A DNA stretch of 27,604 bases from Lachnospiraceae bacterium (GTDB taxonomy: Bacteria; Bacillota_A; Clostridia; Lachnospirales; Lachnospiraceae), in NCBI GenBank assembly GCA_017621115.1, contig JAGATU010000013.1, positions 1 through 27,604 on the forward strand, read 5' to 3'. Each line of letters begins with the position of its first letter. Position 1 is the first letter of the stretch. Shown here one piece after another: positions 1-8,577 of this stretch. The translations under genes were made by a program, and so were the position numbers. The notes beneath the pieces were generated by a model that worked only from the letters and a program-made list of their open reading frames with translations, ran no database searches and was not told the DNA's origin.

Positions 1-1512
1 AACTGGATTGCGCAGCACATTACTTTTGATATGCGTAACAGTATGTACAGACATCTTCAGCAGATGTCGCAGAAATTCTTCACATCCAACAATCAGGGAG
101 ATATTATCACACGTATGACCAGTGATATTTCCGGTGTGGAGAGAGTGGTTACCAGTACGTTCACTTCGATTTTGTCCAACTCCATTACATTGATTTGTGC
201 CATTGTCATTATGTTTCGGGAAAACTGGATTCTGGCAGCAGTTGGCGTTTTGGTGATTCCGCTTTTTACGATTCCGACAAGATGGGCAGGCAAAACAAGA
301 TGGGAACTGACCCAGGATGCACAGGAATGCAATGACGAAATCAATGGTATTTTGAATGAGACTCTGTCTGTCAGCGGACAGCTTTTGGTTAAATTATTCG
401 GCAAAGAAGATTATGAATACGGCCGTTACGAAAAGGTAAACCGCAGAATGATTAACCTTAACATCAAAGAGAGTATGGCTGGCAGATGGTTTATGGTAAT
501 TATCAATACCTTCTCCAGTGTAGGCCCGATGCTGCTGTATCTGGTGGGCGGTATTTTGATGATGAAGTACAATTCCGATTTGACAGTTGGTGATATTACC
601 GTGCTTGTAGCCCTCCTTGGAAAAATGTATGGACCTGTTAATTCACTTTTAAATATTCAGGTAGAATGGATTCGTTCCATGGCGTTGTTTACGAGAATCT
701 TTGAATATTTTGATATGCCAATTGAAATTAAGAATGCGGCTCAGCCGATTAGTCCTGCCAAGGTAGAAGGTAATGTGGAGTTCAAGAATGTTGAATTCTC
801 TTATGACGGCGAAAGAAAGATTTTGAAGGACATTAATTTTGAATTAAAAAGCGGTCACAGCATTGCACTCGTTGGTCCTTCCGGTTCCGGAAAGAGTACC
901 ATCGCCAATCTGATTCCGCGTTTGTATGATGTTAACAACGGAAAAATCACATTGGACGGTGTAGATGTCCGTGCGCTTGACTTAGCATGGCTTCGCGATA
1001 AAATTGGTATTGTCAGCCAGGAAACCTATTTATTTAACGGAACCATCCGCGAAAATCTTCTCTATGCTAAGCCGGATGCTACTGATGAAGAGATTATGGA
1101 AGCCTGCAAAAAGGCCAATATTGAAGACTTTATTCTGAATCAGGAAAATGGTTTGGATACTATGGTTGGTAACAGGGGCCTTAAATTATCCGGTGGTGAA
1201 AAGCAGCGTCTTTCCATTGCCCGAGTATTGTTAAAAGATCCTGCGCTTCTTATTTTTGACGAAGCGACCGCTTCCCTGGACTCTATTTCCGAGAAGAAGA
1301 TTCAGGATGCGATTAATCCGATTATCGATTCCAGAACCAGTATTTTAATTGCGCATCGTCTGTCTACAATTTTGGCAGCAGATGAGATTTTGGTTATTAG
1401 GGATGGTGTGATTGCGGAACGTGGTGTTCACGCAGACCTTGTAAAGGCGGGCGGAACTTACGCAGAACTTTATGAGACCCAGTTCTACAGACCGGATGAA
1501 GAACAGGAATAA
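1..1512 (+). CDS. ABC exporter, fused membrane and ATPase domains (5' end outside window)
   Basis: This is a half-transporter of the multidrug/lipid exporter type (membrane domain followed by ATPase domain) that works as a dimer in the cytoplasmic membrane. The reading frame is open from base 1 (it reads NWIAQHITFDMRN), so the true start lies upstream and the ATG at 31 is internal. The visible membrane part has several hydrophobic segments (about codons 50-85 and 150-205). The ATPase domain follows: Walker A GPSGSGKST near base 875, a Q-loop (VSQETYLFNGTIRENL), the signature LSGGEKQR, Walker B LLIFDEATASLD and the H-loop in IAHRLST. All catalytic motifs are intact. A long hairpin follows the stop. 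Exporters of this type are often encoded as two adjacent half-transporter genes, but the partner would be outside the window. The family call is firm; the substrate cannot be read from the sequence. Confidence 0.93.
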   Translation, partial: NWIAQHITFDMRNSMYRHLQQMSQKFFTSNNQGDIITRMTSDISGVERVVTSTFTSILSNSITLICAIVIMFRENWILAAVGVLVIPLFTIPTRWAGKTRWELTQDAQECNDEINGILNETLSVSGQLLVKLFGKEDYEYGRYEKVNRRMINLNIKESMAGRWFMVIINTFSSVGPMLLYLVGGILMMKYNSDLTVGDITVLVALLGKMYGPVNSLLNIQVEWIRSMALFTRIFEYFDMPIEIKNAAQPISPAKVEGNVEFKNVEFSYDGERKILKDINFELKSGHSIALVGPSGSGKSTIANLIPRLYDVNNGKITLDGVDVRALDLAWLRDKIGIVSQETYLFNGTIRENLLYAKPDATDEEIMEACKKANIEDFILNQENGLDTMVGNRGLKLSGGEKQRLSIARVLLKDPALLIFDEATASLDSISEKKIQDAINPIIDSRTSILIAHRLSTILAADEILVIRDGVIAERGVHADLVKAGGTYAELYETQFYRPDEEQE

Positions 1513-1528
1513 GGATTAGGAATAAGTC

Positions 1529-1572
1529 GTCACATCCATGACACGATTCGTGTCATGGATGTGACATTGCGT
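1529..1572 (+). terminator. Perfect 17-bp hairpin after the ABC exporter
   Basis: Arms 1529-1545 and 1549-1565 are perfectly complementary with a 3-nt loop. The following bases (ATTGCGTTTCTT) are only moderately T-rich, so this may be a weak-tract intrinsic terminator or a processing/stability hairpin. It separates the exporter from the next operon. Confidence 0.6.
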
Positions 1573-1575
1573 TTC

Positions 1576-1604
1576 TTACATACTTTTGATTCCTTTGCTA
1601 TTTT
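1576..1604 (+). promoter_or_regulatory. Candidate sigma-A promoter for the PAP2-XRE-HAD operon
   Basis: TTACAT (1576-1581), a 17-nt spacer and TATTTT (1599-1604) lie between the preceding hairpin and the first gene. Both boxes depart from consensus, so this is only a candidate. Confidence 0.4.
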
Positions 1605-1648
1605 TAAATCAGCCTATGGGCAATATTTGAAAGTAGAGGATGAAAAAG

Positions 1649-2311
1649 ATGAAAGAAAATGGAAAGAGATTCCTAGGGTTTGGAATTGCTTTTGTTGTGG
1701 TATTTGCTATATGCACAACATTAATACAGATAATAGATGTACAGCCATTTGGTGTAAACGGAACGGATATTGGATTTGCGACAGTGAATAGCCGGATTCA
1801 TAAATTGACGGGCGTGCATATGTCAGTCTATGTACTTACGGACTGGTTGGGGCTTGTGCCGGTATTTGTATGCATTCTCTTTGGGTGTATTGGATTCATT
1901 CAATTAGTGAAAAGAAGAAGCTTGGTTAAAGTGGACTACGATATTCTTTTATTAGGAATTTATTACATTGTAGTTATTGCAGGTTATCTGATTTTTGAGG
2001 TAATTCCGATTAATTACAGGCCAATACTGATTGAAGGAAGAGTGGAAGCGTCGTATCCTTCGTCCACGACACTGCTTGTATTAAGTGTTATGCCGACATT
2101 GATTTTTCAGGCAAAACGCAGAGGGGAAAATGAGGCATCCAAAAGAGTGATTGGAATAGTATCAGCGCTATTCATGTTGTTCATGGTAGTTGGAAGACTC
2201 ATTTGCGGAGTACATTGGTTAACGGATATTGTGGGTTCGGTGTTATTGAGTGTAGGACTGTTTTGGACTTATAAAGGCCTTGTTCTGATGAAAGATTGTA
2301 AAGAAAGATAA
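1649..2311 (+). CDS. PAP2-family (phosphatidic acid phosphatase type 2) membrane protein
   Basis: This is a 220-residue polytopic membrane protein with hydrophobic segments near residues 9-29, 65-85, 95-120, 140-155 and 165-205. The PAP2 signature is partly present. RP occurs in NYRP. The C3 motif is seen as R-x5-H-x3-D (RLICGVHWLTD). The C2 motif reads YPSSTT instead of the usual PSGH, so the acidic histidine of the family is missing. PAP2 enzymes dephosphorylate lipid phosphates such as undecaprenyl pyrophosphate; whether this one is active is uncertain. The ATG at 1649 is preferred over the one at 1640 because AGAGGA (1635-1640) sits 8 nt before it. The XRE gene begins 13 nt downstream, which suggests one transcript. 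Confidence 0.75.
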   Translation: MKENGKRFLGFGIAFVVVFAICTTLIQIIDVQPFGVNGTDIGFATVNSRIHKLTGVHMSVYVLTDWLGLVPVFVCILFGCIGFIQLVKRRSLVKVDYDILLLGIYYIVVIAGYLIFEVIPINYRPILIEGRVEASYPSSTTLLVLSVMPTLIFQAKRRGENEASKRVIGIVSALFMLFMVVGRLICGVHWLTDIVGSVLLSVGLFWTYKGLVLMKDCKER

Positions 2312-2324
2312 GTGGGGATGTGCT

Positions 2325-2942
2325 GTGGAATTTCATGAAAAACTTCAGGAATTAAGAAAAAACAGAGGCTTCACCCAGGAAGAACTGGCAGAAGTTCTGT
2401 ATGTATCCAGAACCGCTATTTCGAAATGGGAATCGGGAAGAGGTTATCCGAGTATTGATTCTTTAAAAGAGATATCGGGGTTCTTTTCGGTAACAATTGA
2501 TGATTTATTATCGGGAGAAAAAATACTTTCTTTAGCGGAAAGAGAAAATAAGGCCAATATCAGAAGCATGTGTAATCTGTTATTCGGGATGGCGGATATC
2601 GGTTTTATATTACTGATTTTTTTACCGCTTTATCCAAAAGAGACGGATGGTTTTATTTATTCGGTGAATCTGTTTGCGTATACGCAGATAAGTACTTTGA
2701 ACCGGTTGATTTATTGGGTTATCTATAGTATCCTTATTGTTTTTGGAAGTAGTAAAGTACTGCTGACAAAATGCAGAACCTTAAAAGGGCAGAAACTTAC
2801 AACTTGTGTTTCAATAACGATTAATATTTTGCTTGTATTAGTTTTGACTATGGCAAGAGAAGTATACGCGCTTATTATGACGTTCTTATTGCTGATAGTA
2901 AAAGGGATGTTACTTTTTAAGTGTGTGAAGACGGGCGAGTAG
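2325..2942 (+). CDS. XRE-family regulator with a C-terminal membrane domain
   Basis: The first ~65 residues form a helix-turn-helix domain of the XRE/Cro type (LQELRKNRGFTQEELAEVL, then SRTAISKWESGRGYPSID). The remainder holds about four hydrophobic helices (about residues 84-101, 118-145, 155-173 and 180-198), so the DNA-binding domain is tethered to the membrane. This architecture is common in Firmicutes and is usually taken to sense envelope conditions, but no ligand can be inferred. The start is a GTG at 2325 with GTGGGGA about 7 nt upstream. It lies 13 nt after the PAP2-like gene and 3 nt before the HAD gene, so the three are probably co-transcribed. It may regulate its own operon. Confidence 0.85.
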   Translation: MEFHEKLQELRKNRGFTQEELAEVLYVSRTAISKWESGRGYPSIDSLKEISGFFSVTIDDLLSGEKILSLAERENKANIRSMCNLLFGMADIGFILLIFLPLYPKETDGFIYSVNLFAYTQISTLNRLIYWVIYSILIVFGSSKVLLTKCRTLKGQKLTTCVSITINILLVLVLTMAREVYALIMTFLLLIVKGMLLFKCVKTGE

Positions 2943-2945
2943 TGA

Positions 2946-3560
2946 ATGATGATTAAGAATGTAATTTTTGATTTGGGGGATGTGCTGATTAATAATAGTC
3001 CCCTCGAATATATAAAAACATTAGGATATTCAGAAGAGAAGACGCAGGAACTCTATCAGGCACTTTCTGCAGATTCTTTGTGGCATGATAAGGACATCGG
3101 TATATATGAAAATTATGTGGAATGCATCCCGATATTTCAAGAGCACCATCCACAGTTGAAAGAAGAAATAGCCGAATTCTTTCAGGATTCATGGATGGAG
3201 AAAGTATTCACTCCTATTAAGGAGAATATGGTCTTATATGAAAGAGCAAGAGAGTTAGGTTATGAAATTTTTTATCTGACCAATTATTCAAAGGATGGTT
3301 TTGCTCATTTAGAGGAGCATTTTGATTTCATTAGAAATGCAGAAGGAAAAATAGTATCTTCCCATGTCCGCTGTTGTAAGCCCGAATTAGAAATATATGA
3401 GATGCTACTTGAAAAATATCAATTGAATGCTTCGGAGTGCCTCTTTTTTGATGACAATATTTATAATGTATTGGCGGCTAAAGAACTAGGCATTCAGGCA
3501 GTGCATTTTACGGATGTGAGAGAAGCATTGAAGATTTTGGATGTGGAGGCAAAACAATAA
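2946..3560 (+). CDS. HAD-superfamily hydrolase (subclass IA type)
   Basis: This is a 204-residue cytoplasmic protein with the haloacid dehalogenase phosphatase motifs in order. Motif I is FDLGDVL, with the nucleophilic Asp; the second Asp of the usual DxD is Gly here, as in the YihX-like subgroup. Motif II is YLTNYS, motif III the Lys in CCKPE, and motif IV FFDDN near the C-terminus. The cap (about residues 15-85) is helical. Family members hydrolyse sugar phosphates or other small phosphoesters; the substrate cannot be told from sequence. The start is ATG 2946, 3 nt after the XRE stop; ATG 2949 is an alternative. A hairpin terminator follows directly. Confidence 0.88.
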   Translation: MMIKNVIFDLGDVLINNSPLEYIKTLGYSEEKTQELYQALSADSLWHDKDIGIYENYVECIPIFQEHHPQLKEEIAEFFQDSWMEKVFTPIKENMVLYERARELGYEIFYLTNYSKDGFAHLEEHFDFIRNAEGKIVSSHVRCCKPELEIYEMLLEKYQLNASECLFFDDNIYNVLAAKELGIQAVHFTDVREALKILDVEAKQ

Positions 3561-3562
3561 AA

Positions 3563-3589
3563 GGCAGGAAATTTTTCCTGTCTTTTTTT
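3563..3589 (+). terminator. Intrinsic terminator after the HAD hydrolase gene
   Basis: GGCAGGAA pairs with TTCCTGTC (one G-T wobble) around a 4-nt loop and is followed by seven T residues. It closes the 1649-3560 operon. Confidence 0.85.
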
Positions 3590-3631
3590 CATTCCATTTA
3601 TAAACAAGTGTACTTTTCAGATATCAAACGG

Positions 3632-3637
3632 TATAAT
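3632..3637 (+). promoter_or_regulatory. Candidate -10 element for the GH115-GH43 genes
   Basis: A perfect TATAAT lies 31-36 nt upstream of the start codon. The -35 position (3609-3614, TGTACT) is a poor match, which fits a promoter that needs an activator, or a weak constitutive one. No clear copy of the proposed LacI operator is present here. Confidence 0.45.
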
Positions 3638-3670
3638 ATGGATAATTAAATTTTATTTGGGGAGAAAATG

Positions 3671-6616
3671 ATGAATTTTGTATTGTGTAAAAACGGACAG
3701 GCAGCGCCTGTTGTAGTCGAAGAAAATGCGGTTAACGGACTTGCGTTTATGGCAGGAAAATTCTGCAAAGATATAGAGTTGGTGACGGATTGCAAACCGC
3801 AAATCGTAAGCGAAATGCCCAAAGAGGAGTATGCGGTTCTTGTAGCGACTTGCGGAGACAGTGCGTATTTGGACAAACTGGAAGCGGAGGGCAAAGTGGT
3901 TTTAAGTGCTATCCGTGGCAAGAGGGAAGTTTACGGTATTTTCCTTTGCGATGGAACAATGTTTGGTGTTAAGAATCTCATGGTTATTGCCGGAAGCGAT
4001 AAGCGTGGTGCAGTTTATGGTATGTTCCATATTTCTGAGTTGATGGGTGTGTCTGCGTGGGTTTATTTTGCAGATGCAACGCCTGCTAAGAAAGCAGAGA
4101 TTATTTTTGATAAAAGTGTGGAGATGGTTTCCAAGGAGCCATCGGTTACATACAGAGGGTTCTTTATTAATGATGAGCAGCCTTGTCTTGGCAACTGGGC
4201 AAAAGAGAAGTTTGGATCCCATAAGCCGACGCCTGAGTTATACGAGCATATTTTTGAATTGTTATTGCGTTTAAAAGGTAATTATTTATGGCCGGCGATG
4301 TGGCGGTCTGATTTTACATTGGATCATATTGAGAATGCGATTTTGGCAGACAAGATGGGTGTTATTGTCGGTAATTCCCATCATGAACCATGTTGCCGTT
4401 CCGGACAGGAATTTCAGATTTTGCGTCATGAACATCCGGAATATGGTAAGGATTGGAGTTTCCTTTCCAATGCGGAAGGTATTTCTAAGTTCTGGGAAGA
4501 TGGCTTAAAGAGAAATCAGCCTTACGAGAGCTTGATTACAATCGGTATGCGAGGAGAATCCGACTCCTATCTGATGCCGGAAGATGCGACATTAGAGGAT
4601 AATATTAATGTTTTAAAGAGCGCAATTACAGCGCAGAAGAAATTGATTAAAGAGTTTGGTAATCAGCAGCATCCACAGCTTTTGGCAATTTATAAAGAGG
4701 TAGAAGATTATTATCAGGGCGATGAGAACACAGTCGGTCTTAAGGATTGGGATGTCCTTGAGAATGATATCATGATGCTTTGCGATGATAATTTCGGATA
4801 TTTGCGTACCATGCCTAGTGAAGAAGAGAGGAAGCATCCGGGCGGATACGGAATGTATTATCATTTTGATTATTTTGGTGGCCCGACATCCTATCTTTGG
4901 ATCAATACTACTCCGCTTGCCAAGACCTGGGAACAGATGAGCATGGCATATGATTTCGGCGTGCAGGAAGCCTGGATTGTAAATGTCGGCGACATCAAGA
5001 ATCAGGAACTTTCACTCAGTTATTTCATTGACCTTGCTTATGATTTTGATAAGTGGGGCACGGACGGTATCAATAAGACCACGGAGTATGCGAAGCAGTG
5101 GATTGCGTCCCTTGGTTTTACGGATGCCAAATACGAAGGCCTTGGTGAGGCGTTAGAGGAATATGTACGAATTAACGGTATCTGTCGTCCTGAAGTAATA
5201 AAAGCAGACACCTATCATCCGTCTCATTTTGACGAAGCAAAGAGTATGCTTGCACGTGTTGATAAGCTTACTTCTTATATAGAAAAACTGTGGGTGGATA
5301 TGGCAGAGGATGATGCGCTTCGGGATTGTTTCTTTGAAGTGGTGTATTATCCGGTTATGGCTTCGGCCAATATTATCCGCATGCAGATTTATGCGGGACT
5401 GAATCAGTACTATGCGTCCCTGTTTAGAAAAACGGGTAACAAATATATTTCGTTGGTAGAGGAATGCGTTAAGAAAGACAGAGAGCTGACACAGGCATAT
5501 CACACACTGAAAGGTGGTAAGTGGAATCATATTCAGTCCGTTTACCATATCGGTTACACGCAGTGGAACGATGAATTTTGGCAGTATCCGCAATGCCGTG
5601 TTTATTATCCGGTATACGACCCAAGACTTCTGGTCAATATCTGTGGACAGGACGTGGTTACCGGTGGTAATTCATGGAGCCGCAAGCCGCTTTCCATGCA
5701 TTTGGCATCTCCGGCTATGGCAGCGGGATCTTTTGATGTGTCAAATGGCGGAGAGGGTGTGCTTGAATATCGTATCACCTGGGATGCGGATTGGCTTACG
5801 GTTGTTCCGGCAGAGGGAACAGAAACGGTATCGGTTGAAAACGGATTGATTTCTGCAAAAGTAGAAGATTGTGCAACATTTACTGTTAGACTGGATGCGG
5901 AAAAGATGCAGGCGCAGACGGCAGGCGCAGACGGTATGGATGCTCTGCAGGCAGTAATCTGTGTTTATGGTGATAACTGCGAAGAAACCGCTGATTTTTC
6001 AGAGAATGACGGAAGTGTTAACCGCGTGGATATTACAGTCAGCGCAGACATTATTGATTCTGCAAATATCAGCGAGGGAACATTTGTCGAGCATGATGGT
6101 TATATAGCGATTGAAGCACCACATTTTGATAAGAGTAAAGATACAGCAGATGCAAGTTATCAGGTTATCGATAACTTTGGTAAGACCATCGGTGGCGTGA
6201 AGGCATTCCCGACAACCGCGCAATTTAATGTAGGCGATGAAGCGCCGGTAGTGGAATATAAGCTTTATGTAAAAGAAGCCGGAACCTATAATATGGAATT
6301 TTTCACAGCACCGAATAACCCTGTAGTATATAAGGGCAAGATGTGCGTGGGGCTTGGTATAAATGACGCAGAGTATCAGGTTGTAAATATGATTCCGGAC
6401 GAAGGTTATATTCCATGGATTAGTAGTGATTGGGCAGAGGGGGTACTTTCCCATATTCATAAAACTACTGTGGCAATCAGTCTGGAGAAGGGGGAGAATA
6501 CCATCGCCATAAAGGCAATGGACCCGGCTGTAGTATTACAGAAATTAGTGATTGCAAGAGAAGATGTTACGGTTCCGGATTCGTATCTTGGACCAAAGGA
6601 AAGTTACAGAAAATAA
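3671..6616 (+). CDS. GH115 xylan alpha-1,2-glucuronidase, intracellular
   Basis: The 981-residue protein has the hallmarks of glycoside hydrolase family 115, whose members cleave alpha-1,2-linked (4-O-methyl)glucuronic acid from xylan or its fragments. Visible landmarks are an N-terminal alpha/beta region (about 1-150), the conserved YRGFFINDEQP near 160, the barrel block LLLRLKGNYLWPAMW near 195, and ADKMGVIVGNSHHEP near 225. A helical region lies around 540-640, followed by beta-rich C-terminal domains. The last one (about 790-970, GTFVEHDGYIAIEAPHF) resembles the GH115 C-terminal domain. There is no signal peptide, so the enzyme should act in the cytoplasm on imported oligosaccharides. ATG 3671 is chosen because GGAG (3661-3664) is 6 nt away; ATG 3668 is only 3 nt away. 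The GH43 gene follows within 40 nt. Confidence 0.93.
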   Translation: MNFVLCKNGQAAPVVVEENAVNGLAFMAGKFCKDIELVTDCKPQIVSEMPKEEYAVLVATCGDSAYLDKLEAEGKVVLSAIRGKREVYGIFLCDGTMFGVKNLMVIAGSDKRGAVYGMFHISELMGVSAWVYFADATPAKKAEIIFDKSVEMVSKEPSVTYRGFFINDEQPCLGNWAKEKFGSHKPTPELYEHIFELLLRLKGNYLWPAMWRSDFTLDHIENAILADKMGVIVGNSHHEPCCRSGQEFQILRHEHPEYGKDWSFLSNAEGISKFWEDGLKRNQPYESLITIGMRGESDSYLMPEDATLEDNINVLKSAITAQKKLIKEFGNQQHPQLLAIYKEVEDYYQGDENTVGLKDWDVLENDIMMLCDDNFGYLRTMPSEEERKHPGGYGMYYHFDYFGGPTSYLWINTTPLAKTWEQMSMAYDFGVQEAWIVNVGDIKNQELSLSYFIDLAYDFDKWGTDGINKTTEYAKQWIASLGFTDAKYEGLGEALEEYVRINGICRPEVIKADTYHPSHFDEAKSMLARVDKLTSYIEKLWVDMAEDDALRDCFFEVVYYPVMASANIIRMQIYAGLNQYYASLFRKTGNKYISLVEECVKKDRELTQAYHTLKGGKWNHIQSVYHIGYTQWNDEFWQYPQCRVYYPVYDPRLLVNICGQDVVTGGNSWSRKPLSMHLASPAMAAGSFDVSNGGEGVLEYRITWDADWLTVVPAEGTETVSVENGLISAKVEDCATFTVRLDAEKMQAQTAGADGMDALQAVICVYGDNCEETADFSENDGSVNRVDITVSADIIDSANISEGTFVEHDGYIAIEAPHFDKSKDTADASYQVIDNFGKTIGGVKAFPTTAQFNVGDEAPVVEYKLYVKEAGTYNMEFFTAPNNPVVYKGKMCVGLGINDAEYQVVNMIPDEGYIPWISSDWAEGVLSHIHKTTVAISLEKGENTIAIKAMDPAVVLQKLVIAREDVTVPDSYLGPKESYRK

Positions 6617-6652
6617 GAAAGTAAAACCATGCAATATAGGGGGTACAATCAG

Positions 6653-8464
6653 ATGAAAGTAATTTGTTATACAAGATTACCGAAAGAAGATGCGATATAT
6701 TCCACAAAACTTGCTTACAGCATGCATCTTGCCATACAGGAAGAAGACGGAACAATAATTCCGCTTAATCATAATTCGGGTATTTTATATGCGAAGGCAA
6801 CGCAGAATGCGGACGGAACCCTGAATGCGATGAATCTGAAGAATCCGTGGCTTTTTGAAATGAAGGACGGAGCATTTGGTGTGATTGCAGGAAGGATTAA
6901 CCCGGACGGAAGTGATGATGTTACTTCTGTCGGAAAACTTATGCTTTTTACATCTAATGATTTGATTCATTATGAAGAACAGCCGCTTCTTGACCTGGGA
7001 CGTAGGAATGTGATTACGGATGCCGTTTGTTTTTACCGTTCGGATGAGCATGCATATGTTTTTATGTGGCAGGAGAGCGATGGGGAATATTATTCCCTTA
7101 TGACAGAATCATTGGATGAACTTGCTGATAGCAGCGTAATGGTATCGGACAGAGCCGGTTTTGAAAAAATGACAGCCTTCAGTGTAATGCTTCCGACAGG
7201 AAGTAAGATACCGGAGGGTGCCGTGCTCCGTAATGATTTGGAAGTATCGGATGATGTGGCAAAAAGGCTTAAGACACGTTTTATCACACCGGAAAATACA
7301 GCGAACGAAGTACCGGAAAAAGTAGAAGTGTCTTCCCTTGAGGAATTGAAGAATGTAAAGGCAATTGCCCGTTACACTGACGGTAGCAGCGTGGAAAAAA
7401 GAATAGACTGGTACGCAGAAGGTATTGACTGGAATACACCGGGAGAATACAAAGTCAAGGGCCGTATTCATCAGAACCGTTATGAATTCCCGGTTGCTTG
7501 GAATAAGGCAGATCCTTGTGTTGCAAAATGGAACGGCAAATATTATTTTATTTCTACCAATGATTTGGACCGTGAGCATTCCGTATACATCCGCGAAGCG
7601 GACAGTATTCCGGAGCTTGTGACGGCACAGCAGATTAAGATTTTGGATGCTTACACGTATCCGCATCTTGTGGATTTGCTTTGGGCTCCTGAATTACATA
7701 TTATTAACGGCAGACTCTATGTATTCCATGCAGGAACCGCCAAGGGATTCTGGGAAGAACAGTGCCATGTAATGGCATTAAAAGAAGGCGGCAATCCTAC
7801 CATTGCATCCGATTGGGAGATGCCGGTACGTGTTATCCGAAAAGACGGTTCTTACCTGTATGGGGAACAGGGAATTACTTTGGATATGACACATTTTGAA
7901 GCCGGCGGTGTGCATTATGTATGCTGGTCACAGAGACAGTTTAAGCCGGTTGATCAGGGAGCATGGTTATATATTGCATGCGTTGACCCGGACAGACCAT
8001 GGCAGTTAACAACGGATCCGGTTGTACTGTCCATGCCGGAGTATGGCTGGGCAAATAACCATACTTTCGTTGATGAAGGGCCATTTGCGTTATTCAGGGA
8101 TGGTAAGATTTACCTGACTTTCTCAAGTGCCGCGGTAGACAGTACATATGTTGTGGGACTTATGACGGCGGACCCGAATACGGATTTGACCAATCCGGAC
8201 AATTGGGTAAAAGAGAACTATCCGTTACTTTCATCAAGAAGTGTGGAAGGAGAGTACGGAACAGGACATAATGCGTATGTAACGGATGACGACGGACTGG
8301 TTTGGAACACCTATCATGCAAGACCGGGTGTGGAAGGACCGAGAAGCTCAGGAATCAGAAGAGTGCATTTTAACATTGAAGGTTTCCCGGTTCTGGATAT
8401 GACGGAGGAGATGGATGTCAAACCGGAATTGGCGCTTGTGGAAACAACGGTTGTAATAGAATAG
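6653..8464 (+). CDS. Multidomain GH43 enzyme (xylosidase/arabinofuranosidase type), intracellular
   Basis: This is a 603-residue protein without a signal peptide. The C-terminal half (about 280-600) is a five-bladed GH43 domain: base Asp287 in KADPCV, WAPE at 344-347, general acid Glu475 in DEGPF, and metal-region His539 in GTGHN. GH43 enzymes remove arabinofuranose or xylose from xylan and arabinan fragments. Residues 1-210 look like a second, degenerate GH43-type propeller (KNPWLFEMKDGAFGVIAGR and similar). Residues about 215-275 resemble a bacterial Ig-like (Big_4) module (TDGSSVEKRIDW, then TPGEYKVKG). ATG 6653 is preferred over 6629 because AGGGGG (6638-6643) lies 9 nt upstream. The gene follows GH115 by 36 nt and is probably co-transcribed with it. 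The exact sugar released is not determined by sequence. Confidence 0.88.
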   Translation: MKVICYTRLPKEDAIYSTKLAYSMHLAIQEEDGTIIPLNHNSGILYAKATQNADGTLNAMNLKNPWLFEMKDGAFGVIAGRINPDGSDDVTSVGKLMLFTSNDLIHYEEQPLLDLGRRNVITDAVCFYRSDEHAYVFMWQESDGEYYSLMTESLDELADSSVMVSDRAGFEKMTAFSVMLPTGSKIPEGAVLRNDLEVSDDVAKRLKTRFITPENTANEVPEKVEVSSLEELKNVKAIARYTDGSSVEKRIDWYAEGIDWNTPGEYKVKGRIHQNRYEFPVAWNKADPCVAKWNGKYYFISTNDLDREHSVYIREADSIPELVTAQQIKILDAYTYPHLVDLLWAPELHIINGRLYVFHAGTAKGFWEEQCHVMALKEGGNPTIASDWEMPVRVIRKDGSYLYGEQGITLDMTHFEAGGVHYVCWSQRQFKPVDQGAWLYIACVDPDRPWQLTTDPVVLSMPEYGWANNHTFVDEGPFALFRDGKIYLTFSSAAVDSTYVVGLMTADPNTDLTNPDNWVKENYPLLSSRSVEGEYGTGHNAYVTDDDGLVWNTYHARPGVEGPRSSGIRRVHFNIEGFPVLDMTEEMDVKPELALVETTVVIE

Positions 8465-8466
8465 AT

Positions 8467-8495
8467 TTGACAAAATGTAAATGACAACGTATTTT
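8467..8495 (+). promoter_or_regulatory. Sigma-A promoter of the LacI-family gene
   Basis: TTGACA (8467-8472), a 17-nt spacer and TATTTT (8490-8495) start 3 nt after the GH43 stop. The regulator can therefore be transcribed independently of the two hydrolase genes. Confidence 0.6.
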
Positions 8496-8577
8496 ATCCA
8501 TAGGAGAATGTTTTTCTTTGATAGCAGAAAAGCAATGGGAAAATAATACGAAATGGGAACAGGAGGGCCATCGGCAT

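Noticed and set aside
1555..1791. Separate small plus-strand gene before the PAP2-like gene
   Set aside because: It begins inside the terminator hairpin, has no Shine-Dalgarno and overlaps the PAP2-like gene in another frame; its protein resembles nothing.
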